A stretch of 64,000 bases of DNA from Perca fluviatilis (Eukaryota; Chordata; Actinopteri; Perciformes; Percidae), in NCBI RefSeq assembly GCF_010015445.1, contig NC_053115.1, positions 1,882,058-1,946,057 on the forward strand, in the 5' to 3' direction. A program made the translations under genes and the position numbers. The first letter of the stretch is position 1. Each line of letters starts with the position of its first letter. A model generated the notes under the pieces. That model was not told the origin of the DNA and ran no database searches. It saw only the letters and a program-made list of their open reading frames with translations. This document shows, piece after piece, positions 11,898 to 20,789 of the stretch.

Positions 11898-14800
11898 AAA
11901 GGGATACGCCACCGTGTGTTGAAATAGTTCTTATCACGGTCTCCCCTGGCTGTAGATAGGTGGGCCAACGCATTTTTTGTAGTGCAAGTAATTAGGTTGT
12001 TTTTTTGTCTTTTGTTGGCTCACTTTTACTCACAACATGCTAACCGGCAACATAGGATTCCATTCACTACGCTAAGCTAACTAGCGGCGGCGCTGCCGGT
12101 GTTGCACCGGACTAAAACAATGCATGCACAAACAATGTGTTGGCCCACCTATCTACAGCTAGAGGAGACCTCACCTATCTACAGCTAGAGGAGACCCCTC
12201 CTATCTACAGCTAGAGGAGACCCCACCTATCTACAGCTAGAGGAGACCTCACCTATCTACAGCTAGAGGAGACCCCACCTATCTACAGCTAGAGGAGACC
12301 CCACCTATCTACAGCTAGAGGAGACCCCACCTATCTACAGCTAGAGGAGACCCCACCTATCTACAGCTAGAGGAGACCCCACCTATCTACAGCTAGGGGA
12401 GACCCCACCTATCTACAGCCAGGGGAGACCGTGATAAGCCCTATTTCACCTATCTACAGCTAGAGGAGACCATGATAAGCCCTATTTCACCTATCTACAG
12501 CCAGGGGAGACCGTGATAAGACCTATTTCACCTATCTACAGCCAGGAGAGACCATGATAAGCCCTATTTCACCTATCTACAGCTAGGGGAGACCGTGATA
12601 AGCCCTATTTCACCTATCTACAGCCAGGGGAGACCGTGATAAGACCTATTTCACCTATCTACAGCTAGGGGAGACCGTGATAAGCCCTATTTCACCTATC
12701 TACAGCTAGGGGAGACCGTGATAAGACCTATTTCACCTATCTACAGCTAGAGGAGACCGTGATAAGACCTATTTCACCTATCTACAGCTAGGGGAGACTG
12801 TGATAAGCCCTATTTCACCTATAGGGTAGACCGTGATAAGCCCTATTTCACCTATCTACAGCTAGGGGAGACTGTGATAAGCCCTATTTCACCTATCTAC
12901 AGCTAGAGGAGACCGTGATAAGCCCTATTTCACCTATCTACAGCTAGGGGAGACCGTGATAAGCCCTATTTCACCTATCTACAGCTAGGGTAGACCGTGA
13001 TAAGCCCTATTTCACCTATCTACAGCTAGGGGAGACTGTGATAAGCCCTATTTCACCTATCTACAGCTAGGGGAGACTGTGATAAGCCCTATTTCACCTA
13101 TCTACAGCTAGAGGAGACCGTGATAAGCCCTATTTCACCTATCTACAGCTAGAGGAGACCGTGATAAGCCCTATTTCACCTATCTACAGCTAGGGGAGAC
13201 TGTGATAAGCCCTATTTCAACAAACGGTGGCGTATCCCTTTAAAGACTGGAAGCAGGGGAAACAGCTAGCCTGACTCTGTCCAAAGTTAAAAGATACCCC
13301 AACACCTTTAAAACCCACTAATTAACACATTGTGTCTTCTTAATTTAAATCATACACATAGAAACTGCAAAAACAACATTTTGTGGTTCAAGAGAAGCTA
13401 TGAGTTGGAACTATTTCTTGATAAACAGCCATTTATCCATCCGCCCAGGACCTGACTGCAGTGACTCAGGCTCTGTGTACGGTAAGTTGCCAGATTGGTG
13501 AGCACAGGTACGATATACAGGCTTTTGCTTTTAGCATAATGCTACCAGACCTGGCCACCTCACTGTCACCACTATTCACCAAGATATAGTTCTCTCCTAA
13601 GAACACTATTAAACAAACTAAATGCATTGTCAACATTTGTGAGCTTTAGAGGTTTTTTTCAATTCAGACAAAGCCTTGTTTGCTGTTTTTCCCTGTTTCC
13701 AGTCTTTATGCTAAGCTAGGCTAACCAAACCCTGGGCCAACGTGCTATCTTTCAGTAAAAACTCTTCACTTTCTGGTCTCAGCTGAACCCAGCGTCACGC
13801 TTGTGGAGACCACCAGCTCCAGCCACGGCACCATGCTGGTTTGCAGCGCATATGACTTCTACCCCAAAAACATCAGGGTGACGTGGTACCGGAACGGACA
13901 GGAAGTGACCTCGGGCGTGACCTTTAGCGAGGTGATAACAAACGGAGACTGGACCTATCAGGTCCACTCTTACCTGGAGTACACACCTGGCCGGCAGGAC
14001 GGGGTCAGCTGTATGGTGGAGCATGTCAGCCTCAGGAAGCCCAAGATTTATAACTGGGGTGAGGATGGAGCTACGATTATATTATATTAATGTGAATTGA
14101 TTCTGAAAGAGCACAATGTCCTTTTTTAATCTTAAAGGTGCCCTGCCACATGTATTTCATGACAAATGCCTTGGTTACCTTGTTTCAATCCATTCTAGCA
14201 TGGTATAGAAAGCCTCAGCTCGATTTCTGTCAGTTCTCATTAATATTCAACAAGCTAAGCTGTTTGAATCTGATTGGCTAACAGCTAGCCAATGAGAGCC
14301 TGGCTGTCAGAATCCTTTACCCAGCGCAACTGGGCGAGCTCATGAATAGTAATGAGCTCAGGCAACATGATGTCAGACTGACCAGCTGTTGTGATTGGTC
14401 TGATTTCTCTGCTTATTTCTGTTCAGTGGCTAGAGCTGACAGAGGAGGTAGCAGTTCATTTTCACATTCACCACATAACACATACACATATGGACTAACA
14501 GATTTCAACAAATACAAGTAAAAACGGTTTTGTATGGCAGGGCACCTTTAAAGTAATAATCTTGATTTTCATTTAAATAAATGCAAATGTAAAGGTGCAG
14601 TAAGCGATGCTGCGTGAAGATTGTTGATATTTGAACATGAATGTGCATTGCCATCGCAGCCTCTTCTGTCTCTGATCACTAAACGAAATATGGCAAAGTA
14701 GATTTTAGCTCACGTTAGGTTGTGGATTAGCTAGTCTCGCATTGCCAGACCTTCTTCCACAGCGCTGCAGAGGGAGGGTCTGTCTAGTCCACACAGCATT

Positions 14801-16606
14801 CTGGGATGGGAGAAAAACGTGCTCTGGTTTATCGGCATTTCTTTAAACCAATCGTGCAACAGAGAACTCAGATTGGACAGATAGTCTAGCTAGCTGTTTG
14901 CTGTTTTCGTCGCTTCAGACGCTGACAGCCACTGTCCAAACGTCCGTATTTTACGAGTTCGGAGTGAGAACGTGTTGTTACTACGGCAACAAATCTCACC
15001 ACAGAAAATGAAACTTCAAAAACAAGTGAAAGTGAGATCCCAAAAACACAGCTGCAGTTACCGTTATCGCCACTCCACCAAACAGAGCAAAACAAAGAGC
15101 TTTGAGACTGTAACTTTAGGTGCAGCATTATTTTTTCATCAACAGGAATCTGTGACTACGTTTACAAGCTGTCAATTTTCGGGTTATGGTCGGGTTAAGG
15201 TCACTATTCAGGTTTCTGAAACATTCGGAATAACCCGTTTACATGCGTGAGCAAAGAGAGTTACTCCTACATGGAATTTGTAATCAATTGGCGATATCCC
15301 GAAATAAACGGCGACGCACGGTTAGCGTCTGGACGTAGCCTACGGACAACCTTAAGACGTAATAACTTCTCGGTCCCCTTCTTATAAATCTCACTATCTC
15401 GGTACTTTCTGCCGTCAACAGAAGACATTATATTCATGGTTTTCACCACACTAACAAAAGACATTATATTCATGGTTTTCACCACACTAATGAAGACATT
15501 ATATTCATGGTTTTCACCACACTAATAAAGACATTATATTCATGGTTTTCACCACACTAATAAAAGACATTATATTCATGGTTTTCACCACACTAACAAA
15601 AGACATTATATTCATGCTTTTCACCACACTAATAAAGACATTATATTCATGGTTTTCACCACACTAACAAAAGACATTATATTCATGGTTTTCACCACAC
15701 TAATAAAGACATTATATTCATGGTTTTCACCACACTAATAAAAGACATTATATTCATGGTTTTCACCACACTAATAAAGACATTATATTCATGGTTTTCA
15801 CCACACTAATAAAGACATTATATTCATGGTTTTCACCACACTAATAAAGACATTATATTCATGGTTTTCACCACACTAATAAAGACATTATATTCATGGT
15901 TTATCACCACACTAATAAAAGACATTATATTCATGGTTTTCACCACACTAATAAAAGACATTATATTCATGGTTTTCACCACACTAATGAAGAAATTGGT
16001 TTCCTCCTCGCTCCAAAAGTGTGGTGCTGTGCTGCGTCTCGCCATGTTTACCTCTACTTCTTGTTTACTTCCGGTATACTGCGCGCAAGTATTCTGCATT
16101 GACATATATATATATATATAACTATATTATTATAGTATATAATTATTATTATAACTATGTTTTCTGGCGCATACAAGAAGTTCCTCTACTCAAAAGACCA
16201 AGATTCCTTGCGAATAGAACATGCGCAGAACACAAATCAATGTTCCTTTTGATGGGATATGCCGATACGCGTTTACATGACCAAACTTTCGGGTTAGAAA
16301 AGGGGTAACCCAGGTAGCATATTCGGGTTTTTGCCGGTGTTTACATGGCCGTGCGCGACCGGGTTATTGCTAATATTCCGGTTTTGAACGGGTTATTGGC
16401 TGCATGTAAACGTAGTCTGTGTCTTCTGCACATATAATAGCCGTTTGTGATGTCGTTTTGTTCCAGATTCTTCCATGCATCAGTCTGAGAGAAGCTTCCT
16501 GATTGGTGGAGCCTCTGCCCTGCTGTTGGGAGCTGTGTTACTGTCCTCGGGACTGGTCCACTACAGGAGGAAAAGCTCTGATCCACGATTTTCAAACACT
16601 TTATAA
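2882..16606 (+). CDS. MHC class II antigen beta chain (four coding exons)
   Basis: Beta subunit of an MHC class II alpha/beta heterodimer, a type I membrane protein presenting peptides to CD4 T cells, or a non-classical relative. Coding exons are 2882-2933, 7603-7893, 13783-14058 and 16467-16606. All junctions are GT-AG and phase 1, giving a 252-aa protein, normal for the family. Order: signal peptide (1-17), beta-1 domain (18-114) with the Cys34-Cys99 pair and sequons Asn61-Ser-Thr and Asn108-Ile-Thr, C1-type Ig beta-2 domain (115-206) with Cys135-Cys191, then connecting peptide, membrane helix (about 216-237, GG/G motif) and a short RRK-containing tail. Beta-1 lacks the Trp expected in the conserved helix motif (it reads S-M-L-N where classical chains have YWN), which suggests a divergent, possibly non-classical teleost lineage. 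Introns of 4.7, 5.9 and 2.4 kb are full of transposons and minisatellites. No partner alpha gene is visible in the window. Identity is certain; classical versus non-classical status is inference. Confidence 0.95.
3440..4012 (+). mobile_element. LINE 3'-tail-like fragment
   Basis: AT-rich stretch after a C-run, ending in CTGCATTTCGTTGTACAATG and AATACAGTTGAATCTAATCT. This tail resembles the 3' end of a dispersed fish LINE family. No reverse-transcriptase reading frame is present, so the assignment rests on tail resemblance only. Confidence 0.4.
4668..5965. repeat. 41-43-bp minisatellite in MHC intron 1
   Basis: About 30 diverged copies of a unit reading GTGGAGAAAACATGATAAAG followed by TGCCCTAAGGGTGCCCTTTCA. 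Base period is 41 bp, with 1-2 bp longer variants carrying CCTTCTAGGG. Variant types recur in blocks, so higher-order duplications of several units have occurred. It ends directly against the TIR element at 5970. Confidence 0.95.
5970..6535 (+). mobile_element. TIR element (MITE), copy A, right end replaced by a 27-28-bp array
   Basis: The left end AAGGCTGTTTTATGCTTCTG matches the TIR of the complete copy at 53366-53841, which lies in inverted orientation. Homology runs through the interior to about 6365. Then five or six copies of a unit containing GGACCAGCTGACCAATCACA (6366-6530) take the place of the right end. Confidence 0.8.
6536..7602. other. AT-rich end of MHC intron 1
   Basis: No gene recognised. 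Sequence such as CAAAATACTCAACACAATTC (about 6750) and CACAAAACACAG (about 7151) looks like an old, decayed DNA transposon, but I cannot place it. Exon 2 acceptor (CTTTCAG) ends at 7602. Confidence 0.4.
7603..7893 (+). CDS. MHC II beta exon 2: beta-1 domain
   Basis: A 291-nt exon (97 codons, phase 1 to phase 1) coding the peptide-groove half. The Cys pair (FWC and LIC) and Asn at the CVNN motif are kept; Asn at this motif contacts peptide backbone in classical chains. The sequon YNST is present. The helix segment reads SASMLNADKHDLLQRR. Donor is G|GTAAAT. Confidence 0.93.
7948..8260. mobile_element. TIR element with TAA target duplication (PIF/Harbinger-like MITE)
   Basis: Left end GGCCGGTTACACACTGGCTG and right end CAGCCAGTGTGCAGGAGGCC are imperfect inverted repeats of about 26 bp, flanked by TAA on both sides. 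About 313 bp with no transposase. The next element begins only 2 bp downstream. Confidence 0.75.
8263..9545. mobile_element. Composite DNA-transposon block in MHC intron 2
   Basis: Starts AAGGCGCTGACACACCGAGC (also seen at 23640) and ends near GGGAGACTGATCAGTCCCAC (related to 61575-61605). Part of it (about 9150-9350) recurs inverted at 11205-11365 and again at 32437-32600, sharing GTTCACCGAAACGTGTTTCT or its complement. A second family (about 8600-9150) appears inserted inside. No coding capacity. Confidence 0.6.
9626..10264 (-). pseudogene. LINE reverse transcriptase C-terminal fragment
   Basis: An open frame of 212 codons on the minus strand codes the C-terminal part of a non-LTR retrotransposon polyprotein. 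Segments such as FTYLGSIIS, LLYGSETW, RRLLGIYWP and KWKWIGHTLRR are typical of the region after the RT palm in RTE-like endonuclease/reverse-transcriptase elements. The palm and endonuclease are missing, so it is a 5'-truncated copy. It sits in MHC intron 2, antisense to the gene. Clade assignment (RTE-like) is from motif memory. The absence of stops suggests fairly recent insertion. Confidence 0.85.
10265..10917. other. Unassigned intronic sequence
   Basis: Nothing recognisable as coding. Part of it (10320-10480, with GAATTGAATGTTGAG and related runs) may be transposon debris. No tandem repeats. Confidence 0.4.
10918..11519. mobile_element. TIR element with an inserted second repeat
   Basis: Ends are GGGCTGTGTCTCAAACCACC on the left and GCGGTTTGAGACACAGC on the right, inverted repeats of about 16 bp. 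The middle (about 11205-11365) holds a copy of the repeat also at 9150-9350 and 32437-32600, so it is a nested insertion. Superfamily not determined. Confidence 0.65.
11848..11895. repeat. (TTGA)n microsatellite
   Basis: About 12 tetranucleotide units following AAATAAAAATGAA, likely the tail of an older retroelement. It is the immediate left flank of the TTAA-flanked element at 11900. Confidence 0.9.
11900..13239. mobile_element. TTAA-flanked TIR element (piggyBac-like MITE) filled by a minisatellite
   Basis: Left end AGGGATACGCCACCGTGTGT and right end ACAAACGGTGGCGTATCCCT are inverted repeats bordered by TTAA at 11896-11899 and 13240-13243, the target duplication typical of piggyBac-type transposition. 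Between about 12140 and 13215 lie roughly ten 26-bp units (CTATCTACAGCTAGAGGAGA + CCCCAC) followed by about 18 units of 41 bp, which add CGTGATAAGCCCTATTTCAC. The left subterminal sequence (GAAATAGTTCTTATCACGGT and onward) is the reverse complement of the 41-bp unit. It lies in MHC intron 2. Confidence 0.9.
13244..13782. other. End of MHC intron 2
   Basis: No second gene or repeat recognised. The acceptor TTTCTGGTCTCAG ends at 13782. Confidence 0.5.
13783..14058 (+). CDS. MHC II beta exon 3: Ig-like beta-2 domain
   Basis: A 276-nt exon (phase 1 to 1). Hallmarks of a C1-set Ig domain: LVCSAYDFYPKNIRVTW around the first Cys and Trp, NGDWTYQ in the middle, and VSCMVEHVSL at the second Cys, ending KPKIYNW before donor G|GTGAGG. 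The VEH-SL motif is diagnostic of class II beta chains. Confidence 0.97.
14136..14547. mobile_element. TTAA-flanked MITE (piggyBac-like), complete
   Basis: Termini AGGTGCCCTGCCA and TGGCAGGGCACCT form a perfect 13-bp TIR, bordered by TTAA at 14132-14135 and 14548-14551. It is 412 bp, non-coding, and contains GGCTAACAGCTAGCCAAT in the interior. A diverged left-end copy is at 17597. Confidence 0.9.
14593..15150. other. Probable dispersed repeats in MHC intron 3
   Basis: Two segments look like parts of common fish dispersed repeats: AAAGGTGCAGTAAGCGATGC (14592 on) and GCATTGCCAGACCTTCTTCC (about 14738 on). Boundaries and class were not resolved. Open frames here show no family resemblance. Confidence 0.4.
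15155..16416. mobile_element. TIR element containing a 33-35-bp minisatellite
   Basis: The left end ACTACGTTTACAAGCTGTCA and the right end GGCTGCATGTAAACGTAGT are inverted repeats, with CTGTG directly on both outer sides as a candidate target duplication. The interior (about 15424-15990) holds about 17 copies of a unit reading GACATTATATTCATGGTTTT + CACCACACTAATAAA. Remaining arms (GGGTTATGG, GGTTATTGC) are related in inverted orientation. Confidence 0.8.
16467..16606 (+). CDS. MHC II beta exon 4: connecting peptide, TM helix, tail, stop
   Basis: Starts after the acceptor TTGTTCCAG. It codes a short connecting peptide (DSSMHQSE), a membrane helix with GGASALLLGAVLLSSGLV, then HYRRKSS and nine more residues to TAA at 16604-16606. 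In many teleost class II beta genes the tail continues into a fifth exon. Here no GT donor follows the RRKSS codons (the sequence is CTCTGATCC), so the reading continues to the stop. Confidence 0.85.
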
Positions 16607-16624
16607 CTAGTTTAGCTAATTTTA

Positions 16625-17430
16625 GACATATAAGACACCAGTTACCAATAGCTGCAGCTAAACTGTTTTTGCATTCAGTGATCTTCTCATATTTATCTTA
16701 CTGTTCTAAAAGCTGGTCCCAGGCAGGTGGGACTACGCTAAAACCTGTATGTGCCCTTTACAAACAAGCTGTGAAACTTCTTGACAAAAAACCAAGAACC
16801 TACCATCACTGCACCATCATAAAAAAACACAACCTATTAACCTTTGACAGTTTTCTCTCTTTTGCAGACATGTGCCGGATGTATAAATTGACCCATGATC
16901 TTGCACCAGCCCCACTCAAGCAATGTGTGTCATTTTGTAGAAATAATGTAAGGGTCACCAGGGTTTCTGTAAGAGGTGACTGTTACACTCAATTTAGGAA
17001 GACTACATTTGGTCAATCAGCTTTTTCATTTACTGTAGTAGAGAAGTGGAACTTAATTCATATTTCTGTGTGAATTAAGTTATATTTCTTATATAATACT
17101 TCATATTAGAGATTGTGCAAGTCTTCTCAGCAGTTTTAAAATGTCCTTAAAGACTTGGCTGAAGACGAATCAACTATGTGATCATTGATCTTTTTATAAC
17201 ATGGAATGTATATTTGTATTTTGGTTTATATGTGAGTAATGCTTGTCACATGTTGTTAAGTTTCTATCTGTTTTGATAGTATTGTCTGTATTGTCTATAT
17301 TGTCCTTTTATCTCCATTGCCCAGGGACCACAGATGTAAATTAGCTGTATAGCTAACTCTGGTGCAGGGCCTGAACTGTGCATGGTGCCTGACAATTAAA
17401 TTAATAAAATACAAAAAAAATAAATAACTA
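16625..17430 (+). pseudogene. 5'-truncated LINE, reverse transcriptase C-terminal remnant
   Basis: A reading frame (16669-17073) codes LSYCSKSWSQAGGTTLKPV, LYKQAVKLLDKKPR and MYKLTHDLAPAPLKQCV, a pattern I know from the end of non-LTR retrotransposon ORF2. It is followed by a 3' UTR and an A-rich end with AATAAA (about 17403). It lies only some 20 bp after the MHC stop codon in the same direction, so it may supply part of the MHC 3' UTR and its poly(A) signal. Confidence 0.75.
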
Positions 17431-17596
17431 CCCTGTTAAATAATCATTATTATTATTATTATTATTAGCATATTTTCAACCTGGACCTCATTTTCCTCGC
17501 ATCTGAATAATAAAAGAAAGCATTATCTACATAACACATTGCATACAAATAGATGTAATACAATGAGACGGTGATTTGGAAATTGTTGCACATTAA

Positions 17597-17820
17597 AGGG
17601 GCCCTGACACACGTATTTCATGACTTTGTGGTGATGGCTGAAGGTCTACCATGGACTCTGTAACCTTGGTTACCTTGTTTCAAGTCATTCTAGCGTGGTA
17701 TAGAGAGCCTGCAGGAAGACTCAGCTCGATCTGTGCCGGTTCTCATTAATATTCAACGAGCTAAGCTGCTCTGATTGGCTAACAGCTAGCCAATCAGAGC
17801 CTGGCTATCAGCATATGTGA
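17597..17820. mobile_element. Truncated copy of the 14136 MITE family
   Basis: TTAA at 17593-17596 is followed by AGGGGCCCTGACACACGTAT and then about 200 bp matching 14136-14310, including GGCTAACAGCTAGCCAAT. It has an extra about 40-bp segment near the left end. The right end is missing. Confidence 0.8.
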
Positions 17821-18287
17821 AATTGAAGTGATTCCAGCTGTAATTGTAACGTTAGGCTAAGTGTTCACACTTGGCGTCTGTTTGACATTATAATCCTACG
17901 GAGTAAACTGTGTTTCCAAAAAAAAGTCCAGAGCGCTTTTTTAAACGCCACCGCCGACTTCTGTTAAGCATCTTTTTAAAAGTTGGTTCTGTGGGCTGAA
18001 ACGTGCACATGGTTTGGTTTTTGGTGAGTTGTTGAGGTATTTCAGTCTGAGCTCCCCGCCACCCTCCAGTGGATCCATCCCACCGTCGCCCCGGTTACAC
18101 ACACACAGGACAAAGAGAAGAGAGATGTGTGTGTCAGTCTCCATGACGACGGTAAACAGGCCTGTCAGTGTGGCTTACACACAGGTGAAACATTAGACAT
18201 TAGATAGACACACACACACACTCTATCTGACACAAAACACACACACACACACTTAAAGACACACATAGAGACACACACACACATACA

Positions 18288-18322
<35 letters not shown>

Positions 18323-18327
18323 GTCAG
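17821..18327. repeat. Unassigned sequence followed by a (CA)n-rich tract
   Basis: 17821-18185 shows no recognisable gene. 18205-18320 is an imperfect CA repeat. A possible small exon (18328-18391) directly after it is discussed among the rejected items. Confidence 0.6.
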
Positions 18328-18389
18328 GACAAATGGCGGAGCCACAGCGAACGTCTGAGCCCGTCAACGTTGTTCATCAGGATGAAATC

Positions 18390-18906
18390 TGGTAACCCTG
18401 CTAACTGCTAGTAATCTGGTAGTAATCTGGTAGCCCTGCTAACTGCTAGTAATCTGCTAGTAATCTGGTAAACCTGCTAACTGCTAGTAATCTGGTAGTA
18501 ATCTGGTAGCCCTGCTAACTGCTAGTAATCTGGTAAACCTGCTAACTGCTAGTAATCTGCTAGTAATATGGTAGTCCTGCTAACTGCTAGTAATCTGGTA
18601 GCCCTGCTAACTGCTAGTAATCTGGTAAACCTGCTAACTGCTAGTAATATGGTAAACCTGCTAACTGCTAGTAATCTGCTAGTAATCTGGTAAACCTGCT
18701 AACTGCTAGTAATCTGGTAACCCTGCTAACTGCTAGTAATCTGGTAGCCCTGCTAACTGCTAGTAATCTGGTAACCCTGCTAACTGCTAGTAATCTGGTA
18801 GCCCTGCTAACTGCTAGTAATATGGTAAACCTGCTAACTGCTAGTAATCTGCTAGTAATCTGGTAACCCTGCTAACTGCTAGTAATCTGGTAGTAATCTG
18901 GTAACC
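18390..18906. repeat. 27-bp minisatellite
   Basis: About 17 copies of TAACCCTGCTAACTGCTAGT + AATCTGG, with an 11-bp extra piece (TAGTAATCTGG) inserted in several units and C/A variants (accc, aaac, agcc). Confidence 0.95.
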
Positions 18907-19393
18907 CCAGCTTCTGTTTTTTTTGTAGTTGTTGTCTGGTACTTTGGGTGCTGTCTGGCTTAACTTAGTATCTGTGTGATGTGCTGGCCCTGGGGGAGTT
19001 ATGGTTGTGTAATCTGCTGTATCTGGCCCTTTGGGTATCTGGTACCTCTATTGCGTTTGTTGTGTGTTTGTTTTATTTGGATAACTTTTTCATGAAAGAC
19101 AGATGTTGATGTTTAAGCTTCTGGATGGTTCTCCTCTGTAATGGTTACATACAGTGTGTTTACCTGTATTACCTGTACCTCTATTATTACTGCTACTGTT
19201 AATATATCGTCATTATTCATATTCACGTTCACTCTCTCTTCTTCCTTTTCTTTTCTTCTTAATATTCGTTGTGTTGTACCCTGGGAAATACAGCTTGCCA
19301 TGATCATGGTATAACAAGACACATTCCTTGTTTTAAGGAGATTTATTGATTGACAACATTTCATTATTTGGTATGCAGTAGCAACGACAAAAC
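18907..19393. other. Non-coding spacer
   Basis: No gene, tandem repeat or known element recognised. Confidence 0.4.
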
Positions 19394-19762
19394 TAGGGCT
19401 GTTCTCGACCTAAGGAGTTCTTGAGTGACATTTAGTTGTACCTATCATTAATTTATTTGATACGATCTTAAATCTGGGTTTCTCCTTAGGGTCATGCAAA
19501 GGTGCATATATTGATGGATATGCCTCCTTTTGCATGTTTAAACTCTTATTTCAGAAGCGTGTAATACAAGAATACTGCCTTAATGAAGTAATCAAAGTGG
19601 GTTTCAGTTGATATCTATGAGGTTAGATGTCAACCCTTATTTAATTTACCAGGGATGTGCTAGTGCGTTTCGGTAATAAGTCATTCAGCATAAAGAAGCA
19701 TCAGACATGACTAATGGACTAAAGGATCTAAGGTTGACTAAGGCCAAAACCGATTGTCCCTA
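19394..19762. mobile_element. hAT-like MITE, diverged
   Basis: Begins TAGGGCTGTTCTCGAC and ends TTGTCCCTA. Interior sequence (CTGGGTTTCTCCTTAGGGTC, ACCAGGGATGTGCTAGTGCG) parallels the element at 60207-60640. No 8-bp target duplication could be confirmed. Confidence 0.55.
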
Positions 19763-19889
19763 GTCCACTGGAGAGGACGGCACTGGAGAACATTCTCATA
19801 ACAATATCTTGTTATGATGTGAAGGATTTTGGTGTGATTGGCTCTTATGAGAACTGGAAGATGTTTTTTGGTACATTACAAATAGTTTT

Positions 19890-20757
19890 TTTCTTAACTC
19901 TTCAGCTTTACTCTTCCTCTTCACTCTTCTCTTTTTTTTCTTTTCTTCCTCTTCCTCTTCTCTTCAATCTTCAGTTTCAATCTTTTCTTCACTCTTCCCT
20001 TCCTCTTCAATCTTCACTCTTCAATCTTCCAGCTCTTCGATCTTCAATCTTCAGCTCTTCAATCTTCAGTCTTCAATCCTTTCAACTCTTCAAGCTCTTC
20101 AACTCTTCAAATCTTCACTCTTCAGCTCTTCAACCTTTCCAACTCTTCAACTCTTTAGCTCTTCAACTCTTCAACTCTTCCTCTCCCTTCCACTCTTCAA
20201 CTCTTCCAACTCATCTCTTCAACTCTTCAGCTCTTCAGCTCTTCAGCTCTTCAGCTCTTCAACTCTTCAGCTCTTCAACTCTTCAGCTCTTCAACTCTTC
20301 AGCTCTTCAGCTCTTCAGCTCTTCAGCTCTTCAACTCTTCAACTCTTCAGCTCTTCAGCTCTTTCAGCTCTTCAGCTCTTCAGCTCTTCAGCTCTTCAAC
20401 TCTTCAACTCTTCAGCTCTTAACTCTTCACCTCTTCAATCTTCGATCTTCAACTCTTCATCTCAACTCTTCGATCTTCAATCTTCAACTCTTCAACTCTT
20501 CGACTCTTCAATCTTCCACTCTTCAACTCTTCAACTCTTCATCTTTTCACTCTTCAATCTTCAATCTTCACTCTCAATCTTCATTTTCAATCTTCACCTC
20601 TTCACTCTTCAACTCTTCAACTCTTCAATCTTCAATCTTCAATCTTCACTCTTCTAGCTCGAATTAACTATTTCAATCTTCAATTTCCTTTCATCTTCAT
20701 ATTCATCTTCAATCTTCATATTTCAAATCTTCAATATTCAATCTTCAATCTTCAATC
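19890..20757. repeat. 9-bp CTCTTCAAC/CTCTTCAGC array, pyrimidine-rich
   Basis: About 870 bp built from CTCTTCAAC, CTCTTCAGC and TCTTCAAT units, with almost no G outside the CAG steps. It gives a long spurious open frame rich in Leu, Phe and Ser. Confidence 0.95.
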
Positions 20758-20789
20758 TGATGAATTTTTATTATTAATTAGCGTTCAAT

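Noticed and set aside
18328..18391. Small possible exon after a CA repeat (CAG|GAC ... TCTG|GTAACC), with ATGGCGGAGCC at 18333
   Set aside because: The ATG frame stops when joined to the exon at 22546. The other frame (DKWRSHSERLSPST) joins in phase but has no recognised homology, and its donor is also the first unit of the 27-bp array. Too weak to annotate.
19819..20667. 282-codon open frame rich in Leu/Phe/Ser
   Set aside because: Generated by CTCTTCAAC units.
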